Positions 10,486 to 18,742 of a stretch of DNA of 64,000 nt are shown piece after piece. The notes under the pieces were generated by a model. That model ran no database searches. It was not told the DNA's origin and was given only the letters and a program-made list of their open reading frames with translations. The DNA comes from Prostheceraeus crozeri. Taxonomy: Eukaryota > Platyhelminthes > Polycladida > Euryleptidae. Where the stretch lies: positions 124,001 through 188,000 of the forward strand of contig CAJQUW010001634.1 in NCBI GenBank assembly GCA_907163375.1, written 5' to 3'. Made by a program: the position numbers and the translations under genes. The first letter of the stretch is position 1. Every line of letters begins with the position of its first letter.

Positions 10486-11715
10486 ATGGTCAACAACGAT
10501 AGAAACAAAAAATTTCATATTAAAATGTGCGTATGCGGTCGAATCAACCGCCGAGACGGTCTCAGGGACCACATAAGGAAGGCAGGGGCCGACCACATGG
10601 TTATCCTGAATAGGGTTGCCTGTGTGAAGTGCAGGGTGCTGTTGGTTGTTGGGCAGGAGGCCGAGTTTTATCGGAGGCATGGTGAGTGTGTAGGAGGGTT
10701 GGTGACTGATTTGAGATTTGTGGAGTTGATGAATGCTGAGAAGGAGCGAATGTTGGAGAAAGAGGCCAAGAATGTTGTTGAGAATGCTAGTGGGAATGTT
10801 GTTGAGAATGCTAGTGGGAATGCTGTGGAGAATGCTAGTGGGAATGCTGTGGAGAATGATGAGTTGGCGAGAGCGGTTGCGTCGTTGGAGGGTGAGATTG
10901 GGCGAAAGAGAGTGCTTGAGAGTGATGATGAGGATGATGTGGATTTAGATAGGGAGCGTGTGAGGAAGCGTGTGAGGAAGTTGAGCTCTTCGTCGTCGGA
11001 GGTGTCGAACATCGTCATCACCGACCCCCCGAAGAGCTCATCTTCCCCAAAAGTGAAGAGTGGTGGGATTCGTGTGCAGTCGGCGAGGTGGTTGAAGGAT
11101 GAGGAGAAGAGGCATGTTTCGCAGCAGATGGCGCATGAGTTGTTGGTGAATAAGTATGAGAGTTTGAAGAAAGTGAAGGATGAAGTTGTGAAGGAGTTGG
11201 ATGAGTTAAAAAAGAAGGAACTGAAGTCGAAGGAGGTGGCGGATGAAAACATTAGAATGAGGCGTAGTGTGACTGATTTGAAGAAAAAGACGCGAGAGTT
11301 GGAAGAGAAGAATGATGAGTGTGAGAAGAGGGCGAGTGCTGCGGAGAGAAGAATGAGAGATGCAGAGGCGAAGTTTGAGGAGATGATGAAGGAGATGAGT
11401 GTGTTGAGAGCGAAGAATGTTGAGTTGGAGAGGACTGTGGCTCGGCGGGGTGATGAGAGGCAGGCGTGTGAGAAGTTGGAGCGCATGAGGGATGAGTGGG
11501 AACGTGTGAATGAGGATCGTTTGTTTGAGTTTCACATCCCTATTCGGGATAATCATTTGGCCGGCCAAGTACTCGTCAATCAAAATCTGGACGAGTCAAT
11601 TATTTGCTACAACGGTCATCCGAGCAAGAAGTGTCTCCATGCAAGCTTACGAATGCGCGGCCATCTCCACAAATTTTCAATCAGGAAGCCCGCGAGACTG
11701 CCTAAGGATGACTAA
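10486..11715 (+). CDS. E2 early zinc-finger/coiled-coil protein (unrecognised)
   Basis: A 409-residue protein that I do not recognise. Near the N-terminus are two Cys/His clusters that look like compact zinc fingers: CVCGRINRRDGLRDHIRK with a following His, and CVKC ... RRHGEC (about residues 12-62). Then comes an 8-residue tandem repeat VVENASGN (three and a half copies, about residues 96-125), an acidic stretch DDEDDVD, a basic RERVRKRVRK that could be a nuclear signal, a Ser-rich linker, and a long Lys/Glu heptad region (about 200-345) that reads as a coiled coil. It sits first in the left arm behind a TATA box and leader intron. A second candidate intron (11720-11779) starts 4 nt after the stop and joins it to a histone-like stem-loop. 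An early regulatory DNA-binding role is inferred. Confidence 0.75.
   Translation: MVNNDRNKKFHIKMCVCGRINRRDGLRDHIRKAGADHMVILNRVACVKCRVLLVVGQEAEFYRRHGECVGGLVTDLRFVELMNAEKERMLEKEAKNVVENASGNVVENASGNAVENASGNAVENDELARAVASLEGEIGRKRVLESDDEDDVDLDRERVRKRVRKLSSSSSEVSNIVITDPPKSSSSPKVKSGGIRVQSARWLKDEEKRHVSQQMAHELLVNKYESLKKVKDEVVKELDELKKKELKSKEVADENIRMRRSVTDLKKKTRELEEKNDECEKRASAAERRMRDAEAKFEEMMKEMSVLRAKNVELERTVARRGDERQACEKLERMRDEWERVNEDRLFEFHIPIRDNHLAGQVLVNQNLDESIICYNGHPSKKCLHASLRMRGHLHKFSIRKPARLPKDD
10773..10860 (+). repeat. 24-bp coding tandem repeat
   Basis: Three and a half copies of a 24-bp unit encode VVENASGN or AVENASGN inside the early zinc-finger gene. The copies are nearly identical, so the array is recent. 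Confidence 0.85.
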
Positions 11716-11719
11716 CTTG

Positions 11720-11779
11720 GTAAGTGAAAAGCAAATAAGATAGTATATCCTATTCTAATACATATCATTTTCATTGCAG
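11720..11779 (+). other. candidate 60-bp intron just after the early gene stop
   Basis: CTTG then GTAAGTG at 11720 and TTTTCATTGCAG ending at 11779 are strong splice sites. Splicing would place the stop codon about 55 nt before the first histone-like stem-loop, the same spacing range as in the next two genes. Confidence 0.6.
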
Positions 11780-11812
11780 ATCTTTGCCTGCCTTCACCAC
11801 CCCATCAATTTA

Positions 11813-11957
11813 CTCCCGAGAACGAACCATCGGCTCTCTTAAGGGCCACCTAGGGGCAAGACATGATAGAACCTCCACGCGGTTTGCCCTGGGCAGTCTT
11901 CGGACTGGCGAATACTATCATTAAGTTGAATCTGCTATCAGTCAACTTGAACGTTGC
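11813..11957 (+). promoter_or_regulatory. module 1: histone-like 3' stem-loop plus conserved downstream sequence
   Basis: First of three about 140-bp near-identical modules. It starts CTCCCGAGAACGAACCATC, then the hairpin GGCTCTCTTAAGGGCC (11832-11847: 6-bp stem with one G-T pair, 4-base loop), then ACC and a purine-rich stretch with CAAGA. The hairpin and flanks follow the metazoan replication-dependent histone 3' end plan. Further down, CAGTC-TTCG-GACTG forms a UUCG-capped hairpin, and AAGTTGA ... TCAACTT forms a third hairpin. The next gene's TATA box follows 16 bp after the module. Confidence 0.75.
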
Positions 11958-11972
11958 GTCGCGTTAGAGGGG

Positions 11973-11980
11973 TATATAAA
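11973..11980 (+). promoter_or_regulatory. TATA box of the 88-codon gene
   Basis: TATATAAA lies 32 bp before the ATG at 12012, right after module 1. The leader would be only a few bases to about ten bases long. Confidence 0.75.
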
Positions 11981-12011
11981 CCACTGCCTCTCATTTCATT
12001 TCATTTCAATC

Positions 12012-12278
12012 ATGCAGACGCCGAACAGTCAAGTTAGCTCTCCTCGCGGACCGCAGATAAGGCCGCGAAATTTATTTGAGGAGTTTGTCAGGCTAGAGGA
12101 GCAAGACAGAGTCCACAACAATCTTGCTCGGATTGGCAATCCGATGACAGCAACTGCTGTCAATCCAACGGAATGGCGCTACATTCCACTCTATACTCAC
12201 ATGCCAGTTAGTGTGGAAGTCGACAGTGCTACCAAAGAGAGAGTCTTTGACTCTCTCAGCAGAATTGGTAGGCTGTAG
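12012..12278 (+). CDS. E2 small early protein B (88 aa, unrecognised)
   Basis: A small intronless gene with its own TATA box and a histone-like stem-loop 28 nt after its stop. The protein has a Ser/Pro/Arg N-terminus, then LFEEFVRLEEQDRVHNNLARIG and, at the C-terminus, ATKERVFDSLSRIGRL. The two RV(H/F)..L.RIG segments look like an internal repeat that might form two short helices. No catalytic motif or membrane segment is visible. The compact cassette (TATA, short frame, stem-loop) is repeated in the next gene. Confidence 0.7.
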   Translation: MQTPNSQVSSPRGPQIRPRNLFEEFVRLEEQDRVHNNLARIGNPMTATAVNPTEWRYIPLYTHMPVSVEVDSATKERVFDSLSRIGRL

Positions 12279-12286
12279 GATGACGA

Positions 12287-12426
12287 CTCCCGAGAACGAA
12301 CCATCGGCTCTCTTAAGGGCCACCATGGGTCAAGACATCATAGAACCTCCTCGCGGCTTGCCCTGGGCAGTCTTCGGACTGGCGAATACTATCATTAAGT
12401 TGAATCTGCTATCAGTCAACTTGAAC
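12287..12426 (+). promoter_or_regulatory. module 2: histone-like 3' stem-loop plus conserved downstream sequence
   Basis: Second copy of the module, with the identical 16-nt hairpin at 12306-12321. It lies directly downstream of the 88-codon gene and upstream of the TATA box at 12495. It differs from module 1 by a handful of scattered changes, none in the three hairpin stems. Confidence 0.75.
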
Positions 12427-12494
12427 ATTATGCAGTCGATTGCTATCCCTGAAGCATTCTGATTCGCTGTTGAGCAATTCATTGTTGAAAACCC

Positions 12495-12502
12495 TATATA
12501 AG
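12495..12502 (+). promoter_or_regulatory. TATA box of the 84-codon gene
   Basis: TATATAAG lies 48 bp before the ATG at 12543. The 20-mer GCAGTCGATTGCTATCCCTG at 12432-12451 just upstream recurs at 13323 and 13514 in the 191-bp tandem repeat. Confidence 0.7.
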
Positions 12503-12542
12503 CCAGAAGATTGTAGCGCTTCTCATTCAATTTGAAGTCACG

Positions 12543-12797
12543 ATGGAAGCCACATCTGCCGACAACATTCCCGTCTTCATTGATGAAGACAACGACATTC
12601 CCGAGTTCGTCATCCTCGACGAGTGGGATGAGGAGGATGAGAAGAAGGGGAAGATCAAGAGGATCGTTTGGACGGATGAGGTGTGGACTCCAAATACCAC
12701 CCGCATCCGAAAGGTGCCAGATGCACCACCACGGCTTAGGCGGCACAGGGTTTATGACAACCTAACTGTCATACCCCTTGACTATTCCAGTCAATAG
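12543..12797 (+). CDS. E2 small early protein C (84 aa, acidic then basic, unrecognised)
   Basis: A second small intronless cassette gene with a TATA box upstream and a histone-like stem-loop 30 nt after the stop. The N-terminal 35 residues are strongly acidic (EDNDIPEFVILDEWDEEDE). They are followed by KKGKIKR and a Trp-containing VWTDEVWTPNTTRIRKVPDAPPRLRRHRVYDNL segment. The acidic/Trp pattern could serve as a protein-contact or transactivation region. That is a guess; I know no homolog. Confidence 0.7.
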   Translation: MEATSADNIPVFIDEDNDIPEFVILDEWDEEDEKKGKIKRIVWTDEVWTPNTTRIRKVPDAPPRLRRHRVYDNLTVIPLDYSSQ

Positions 12798-12808
12798 TCA
12801 AATTCACG

Positions 12809-12953
12809 TCCCCGAGAACGAACCATCGGCTCTCTTAAGGGCCACCATGGGGCAAGACATGATAGAACCTCCTCGCGGTTTGCCCTGGGCAGTCTTCGGA
12901 CTGGCGAATACTATCATTAAGTTGAATCTGATATCAGTCAACTTGAACGTTGC
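12809..12953 (+). promoter_or_regulatory. module 3: histone-like 3' stem-loop plus conserved downstream sequence
   Basis: Third copy, with the hairpin at 12828-12843 right after the 84-codon gene. Unlike the others it is not followed by an obvious TATA box and small gene. Confidence 0.75.
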
Positions 12954-13290
12954 AAATGAAGTTCGGTGTAATACTTCCTTTCGACGGGCGTTCCTGTAAA
13001 GGGCGGCGGTGAAACCCGTAGCTATGTATACCGCAAGGGACATTCGGCAATGGTCAATCTTGTTAAACCTCTCTGCGTCATGTTTGCAAGTGATTGCCTC
13101 TGTCTCAACGTAGTATGCATTCGCGTCAGGGCGACATTTAGCCAACTGTCGAGGGTTGCCTAAAACTTTCCATTGCATACGTTATGAGAACCATGAGTTC
13201 TACCTGTCTCTATCAATGAGACGAATTGATGAATGGAATGAAATGGGAGGACACTCACGCGCCACACGCAACATAACACACTTCTCTCTT
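12954..13290. other. unexplained stretch after module 3
   Basis: About 340 bp with no + strand gene. A - strand frame (about 12950-13178, starting MQWKVLGNPRQLAKC and containing several Cys/His) is open but runs into module 3, which is not coding elsewhere. I cannot decide between a small gene, a non-coding RNA and a decayed fourth cassette. Confidence 0.3.
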
Positions 13291-13669
13291 CCGTAGTCTA
13301 ACAAGCTCTTTACACATGGATCGCAGTCGATTGCTATCCCTGTATCAGAAGTGTAAGCTATCTTAATTTATTTGACACTATTTCATCTACCATCATCGTC
13401 CATATGAAATGTTTTAAGATTTACAAGTTAGACTAAGCGTGCTACTATTTCCAAATGAAAAAGTATACATGGTTAAATCATCCGTAGTCTAACAAGCTCT
13501 TTACACATGGATCGCAGTCGATTGCTATCCCTGCATCAGAAGTGTAAGCTATCTTAATTTATTTGACACTATTTCATCTACCATCATCGTCCATATGAAA
13601 TGTTTTAAGATTTACAAGTTAGACTAAGCGTGCTACTATTTCCAAATGAAAAAGTATACATGGTTAAAT
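13291..13669. repeat. 191-bp tandem duplication
   Basis: Two adjacent copies (13291-13480 and 13482-13669) starting CCGTAGTCTAACAAGCTC and ending GTATACATGGTTAAAT, with only one or two differences. Each contains the GCAGTCGATTGCTATCCCTG word that also lies before the 84-codon gene. The duplication is recent. Confidence 0.9.
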
Positions 13670-13734
13670 TATTCACTAAAGTCCCATTCAAGTAAGTCAG
13701 TATGAAAGCAAAGATAATACGAAATAAACATTTA

Positions 13735-14172
13735 TTATGGCATGTATTTTAAAAGGTCTTCATCGTCAATATCGTCCCAGAGTCTGACTTTACATAGATC
13801 ACAAAAACAGTTGAGCTGCTTTAAACGTTCTTCTGCAGCGTCCCTCACGTTGTCAATGTACGCCCACTCCTCCACGGTTCGCGGTTGGGAGTTAGGGGTG
13901 TACCACTCCCATATTTGATGCAAGTGCGACTTGCTGGTCATCTCCATCACCCCTTCGACATCATATTGTAAATATTTCCACCGTATGCCCGTTAGGTCGG
14001 GTAACTCCTCTTCATCATCCTCCGATAATGATAACTTTCGTATATTGTCGAGATTGTATGTCTTCTCCACCTTCGCCTTTCTTGGTGCATTTGGTGTAAC
14101 GAGCACCTTTGCTGATGTGCATGGAGAGGAGAACTCCAATGCGGTATTTGGTGTTGTTGGAGGACTTGTCAT
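13735..14172 (-). CDS. E2 acidic protein D (145 aa, unrecognised)
   Basis: A 145-residue acidic protein on the - strand, divergent from the polymerase gene with which it shares a 100-bp upstream region holding CCAAT words. It has a Thr/Ser/Pro-rich N-terminus, a basic APRKAKVEK, then SEDDEEELPDLTG, a Trp-rich middle (WKYLQYD, IWEWYTP, EEWAYIDNV) and a C-terminal CFCDLCKVRLWDDIDDEDLL. An AATAAA signal (13730-13735 on the complement) overlaps the stop, so the 3' end is conventional, unlike the stem-loop genes to its left. There is no LxCxE motif. Small acidic genes next to the polymerase in adintoviruses have been compared with oncogenes of small DNA tumour viruses; I see no firm support for that here. 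Confidence 0.7.
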   Translation of the reverse strand: MTSPPTTPNTALEFSSPCTSAKVLVTPNAPRKAKVEKTYNLDNIRKLSLSEDDEEELPDLTGIRWKYLQYDVEGVMEMTSKSHLHQIWEWYTPNSQPRTVEEWAYIDNVRDAAEERLKQLNCFCDLCKVRLWDDIDDEDLLKYMP

Positions 14173-14244
14173 GTTGTCTTTGAAATGCTGACTTTGAATA
14201 ATGATAACTTTAACATTTTTCTACTTCTTAAGTATCAACAAGCA

Positions 14245-14294
14245 ACCAATCAGAATGAACAGCCAATGAATGATGAGCATGAAAGGATATAAGC
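14245..14294 (+). promoter_or_regulatory. CCAAT and TATA region of the polymerase gene
   Basis: CCAAT words at 14245 and 14263 and GGATATAAGC at 14285 precede a leader that reaches an ATG at 14466. The region is shared with the divergent 145-aa gene. Confidence 0.55.
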
Positions 14295-14465
14295 AAAGTG
14301 ACATCCGTGTCATTTCACTCTGTCTTTGAGACGTATAAGTGAAGTGTTCTCTAGCGAATTCTGCTATTATTTGAGGTGTACAAGTGAATTCCAAATTTGA
14401 GACGTATTAATTGAGTGAAGTCTCTATCTTATTGAAGCATCAACCTTAAACTTGATTTCATTGAA

Positions 14466-17400
14466 ATGGTAAGTTGAAGATTTCCTCTCTCATCTCCCTC
14501 AAACGTGTGGTTAATAGCATCTTCCTCAATTTCAGGCATCAACTTCATCACCAACGCCCTCCCTTCTCGAGGAAAGTTTAGAGTTATTGAGTCAAGGTAG
14601 GTTGTAACAATACACTGAGACTTGAACAGAGATGATAGAATGATTTCTCTTTCAGGTGATGTGAGTTCCAGCTCAGGATTCTCGCGACAAGGGAACGAGT
14701 GGGAATGTGCCGACTGCGGACATATGTTTACAAGGAAGCACAGTCTCCTTCGACACATCAAACAACGTGTGTGTCAACACAAAGCGGCATCAATCTCCGG
14801 AGGTGAAGTTGATTCTGACGATGACATCTCCTTTCCTTGCGATTTGTGCCCTCTTTCTTTCGATAGCCGCTTTCAGCGATCTTCGCACAGACTTCAACAC
14901 ACGCATGCAAATGATCACTACACCAACGGTACCTCTACCATCTCCCTCATTAATGTTTCACATAATAATTTAGTACGCGACTACTGCATGGAGTCCAATA
15001 CTCAAATAGTAGATTTTCCTGAGTGGCTCCTTCAAAATTCTAACATTATCGAAGCGCTCTTCAACAATTTAGACAGTTTTAGAATGAAGGCGCTCATCTA
15101 CCTTAAACTAAAATATATTAAGATAGATTTTCAAACGGGTCAAGTGACGGAGAGAATACAGTTTCATGTTCCTTCCTCTTCCGCAACCGAAGTTGTAGAC
15201 TGCGAGTCTTGGCTAAATTTTCACATTCAATGTTTAAAATCAAATGTAGATAAATTCAATCAGCGCGACAGCGCTCTCATTTTTGATGGTGTGGACTCAG
15301 CCATGTTCAAAATTTCCCTATTAGAAAGTCATGCAGCTCGAGGCACATTTAAACTACCAAAAACGTTGTATAATAAGAAAGCTGTCATCAATGTCGATTG
15401 TACATCACAGTGTTTCAAATATGCAGTCCTATCCATCCTTCACTATAATGATATCAACGCGCACCGTGATCGCACCTATAGCTATAGACAGTGGGAGGAT
15501 GAACTAGACTTTGAAGGTTGTGATAGTAACAACATGAAAATCAAAGATGTAGAAACGTTCGAAAAACATAATAAGATTAAAATTGTCGTTCACGTGTGGG
15601 AGAAGGGGTTGAAGGGTGCCCGCTATAATTCGCGTTCGAGTTGTTATGAACGTACAGTAAACCTGTTATTAGTAAAACAGGATGATAGTGAGGAATGGCA
15701 CTACTGCGGTATTCACAAAATCTCTCGCTTATACCACCACTTAGAAAACTCTAGTAGAGAGTTATATTACTGCGACAGATGTATTCGCCACTTTAGGAGG
15801 AAAACTAAATTTGAAACTCATTACGAATGGTGTAAGCGAGGTAAATTACAAATGGAACGCATGCCCAAAGATAAAATCTTTTCACATAGGGATAATGGTG
15901 ACGAATTAAGTCCCCTGCGTGTCATTTACGCAGACATCGAATGCTATATCGATGATAACATCCACAAGCCAGCAGCCATATCCTGCTATGAAGTATGGCA
16001 TGACCACTTTAGGAATAGACAAAACAAAATGCATACTTGGCAAGGTGAAGATTGCATTTCAAAATTTCTAGAATTTCTCGATAAAGCTGCTAAATTTCAA
16101 CAATCATATGATTCCCAATTGCAGCGTAAGTCACTACATATGTCAGATGAAGACAAACAAAAATTTGAAAGTTGCACATCCTGTCCTAAATGTCATAAAA
16201 CGTTTGATGACGATAAAATTAAGAAAGTGCGTGATCATGATCACATCACTGGTATATTTAGAAACGCACTCTGCTCCAAATGTAACTTTTCACTTAGGTT
16301 GAGACGTCGTGTACTACCCGTCATTTTTCATAACTTTAAGGGCTATGACAGTCACATCCTCATAAAAGGAGGGTTGAGCCAGATGAAATCGTGGCAGTTC
16401 AATGTAATAGCACAAACGAGAGAAAAATTCATGGCAATGACAGCAAAAGTACCAGTAGATAAAACTAAAGAAAATAAGATAGTCTTCTTCGAAATAAAAT
16501 TTTTAGATTCATTTCAATTCATGTCAGCGTCACTAGCTTCTCTCGTTCGAAATCTCAAGTTTCTTCCCCATAGTCAAACTTTGAAGAAACACTATCCAAA
16601 CTTAACAGATGACATGATCACTCGCAAAGGAGTCTTTCCTTATGCGTATTTTAGCTCAATGTCTAAACTAAATGAAACAACCCTTCCTTCCATTGACAAA
16701 TTCAAAAACGATTTGACGGGTGAAGATTGTCCAGTAGAGGACTATGAACATGCTCAAGAGGCATGGACAAAATTTGATTGTAAAACGTTTGGCGATTATA
16801 TGATCGCTTACTTAGAATTAGATGTCATTTTGCTGGCTGATGTCTTTCAGGAATTTCGACGAGTGGCATTAGAAGAAGACAAATTAGATCCTGTCCACTT
16901 TGTCAGTCTACCAGCCATGTCCTTTAAATCAGCCTTTAAAATGACTGGTGAGACCATTCATCTCTTACAAGACCCCGAGATGTATAACATATTTGAGCGC
17001 GGAATACGCGGTGGTCTCACATTTGTGAATAAACATCAAATAAAATCTGAAACAGTAGGTGATGATCATATCCACCTAAAGTACTATGACCAAAATAATT
17101 TATATGGCAGTTCACTGTCTAAACCACTACCTCATTCCGAGTTTAGTTGGTTAAATCAAGATGAGATTGAGTATTACTCCAACCCTTCAAACATACTGAA
17201 GATTCCAGATGAAGGTGATTGGGGATATTATTTTGAAGTGGATTTGATTTATCCAAATAGCATTAAAAATAAAACTGCTGATTTCCCACTCGCACCTGAA
17301 TCTGGTGAAGTGACTGAAGATATGTTTTCACCATTCATGTCACAATTTCATAATAACTTAATAGAGTGTGGACAGCCAAGGTACAAACCATGCCGCAAAC

Positions 17401-18437
17401 TTTTACTCACCCAATATGATAAGAAAAATTATCTCGTACACTTCTGCATATTAAAATTCTATTTAGAAATGGGCATGCTTCTAAAGTCAGTTCACCGCAT
17501 TATCAAATTTAGACAGAAAGCCTTCCTCAAACCCTACATAGATAGTAACAGTCAAAAACGGGCACTCTCCCAAAATAATTTTGAAAAGGATTTTTATAAA
17601 TATAAGAATAACAGTCTATTCGGAAAGACCATGGAGGATGTTAGAAAACGTATGAATTACAAACTAGTCGTTGATGAACAAAAATATCACAAATTGACCT
17701 CATCACCTCTTTTCATTGATAGAGACATCATCGATGAGGATCTTGTAGGTGTTAAAATGATTAAATCAGAAGTTGAGTTGTGTAAGCCCATCTATATTGG
17801 CCAAGCTGTACTAGATTACTCTAAGCTTGAAATGTACCAACTCTTTTATAAAATACTAAAACCATGTCCTCTCGTAAAAGAGGTTCGTTTGTTGGGTGGT
17901 GATACAGATAGTTTCTTCTTAGGTATTACCACTCAAAAAGATTTAAATTTTAATGAAGTAGCTAAGTCATTAGAAAAATATTTCGACACATCTAACTACA
18001 ATCCCACTCATCCACTCTTTTCCATACAGAATAAAGCCAAACTTGGTTGCTTTAAGGATGAAACAGCAGGAAAGGAAATAGATGAAATGATTCTCCTCCG
18101 CCCTAAAATGTATTCCATGAAATTAAAAGAATGTGCAGATAGTATTAAGCGTGCTAAAGGAATATCAAAATCAATTGTCCAAAAAATGAAACATCGGTCC
18201 TATAAGAAGGCCTATAAAAATAAAAATATAACGTTTGTCAATATGACAATCTTAAAATCACAAATTCATACTGTAAAAACGTACACATTTAAGAAACGAG
18301 CGCTTTCAGCATGGGAGGATAAGAGGTGTTGGATAGGACATAACACATCTCTTCCACATGGACATCCTGATACAAACATACCTCCACCCAAAAGAATAAA
18401 ACTCACGCTACCACATTCAGGAGATGTATTGACATAA
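14466..18437 (+). CDS. E2 protein-primed DNA polymerase B
   Basis: Family B DNA polymerase that would replicate the element by protein priming. The main frame (14656-18437) has two N-terminal C2H2 fingers (ECADCGHMFTRKHSL.RH and FPCDLCPLSFDSRFQ..H), the N-terminal alpha/beta domain, a further Cys/His finger, exonuclease I with YADIEC, a zinc segment CPKC ... RDHDHITG ... CSKC, exonuclease II with NFKGYDSHI, palm motif A DQNNLYGSS, motif B NNSLFGKTMED and motif C GGDTDSFF. All catalytic motifs are present and the reading frame is open to the stop. Two small candidate introns (14469-14535 and 14597-14655, both GT-AG) precede it and leave a first coding exon of just ATG, followed by GCATCAAC. 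The rightmost gene has the same design. Transcription ends at AATAAA 18722, overlapping the convergent late unit. Confidence 0.93.
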
Positions 18438-18742
18438 TCAACTTTAACTCAGTATTTTGATGTTGCTTTCTGTAGATAAACATGGTTGTTTTATGTATTG
18501 TATGAGATCGTTTCTTCCTTGTGAATATGTGTCCACATCTGTACATTCCCCATGTGATGACTTTTCCACTGAAAGACATTTTTCCTATCCCTGTATATTT
18601 CCACCCTTTACGAAGTAAAAAGACTTTTTGTATATAGCAATGTTTATTGAAGTGCGCTCATGTATATATTTTCAGTGGATGTTGTATAAAGTCTATTGCT
18701 TCACATTCATGTACATATTTCAATAAACATATCACAATGACT
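18438..18742. terminator. overlapping polyadenylation region of convergent units
   Basis: Non-coding gap between the polymerase (+) and the penton-like gene (-). AATAAA for the + strand lies at 18722-18727, and the complement TTTATT at 18643-18648 serves the - strand, so the two 3' ends would overlap by about 80 bp. Confidence 0.65.

Noticed and set aside
10668-11486. 272-codon Ser/Phe-rich - strand frame
   Set aside because: It is the shadow of the early zinc-finger/coiled-coil gene; its composition is the complement of Lys/Glu codons.
12211-12999. Short frames sharing MGQD(M/I)IEPPRGLPWAVFGLAN
   Set aside because: They are the 140-bp stem-loop module read as protein. The first module copy lacks the ATG and has a stop, and differences between copies are not mainly silent.
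13735-14172. LxCxE retinoblastoma-binding motif in the acidic protein
   Set aside because: The Cys-rich end reads LNCFCDLC and lacks the Glu at the required place.
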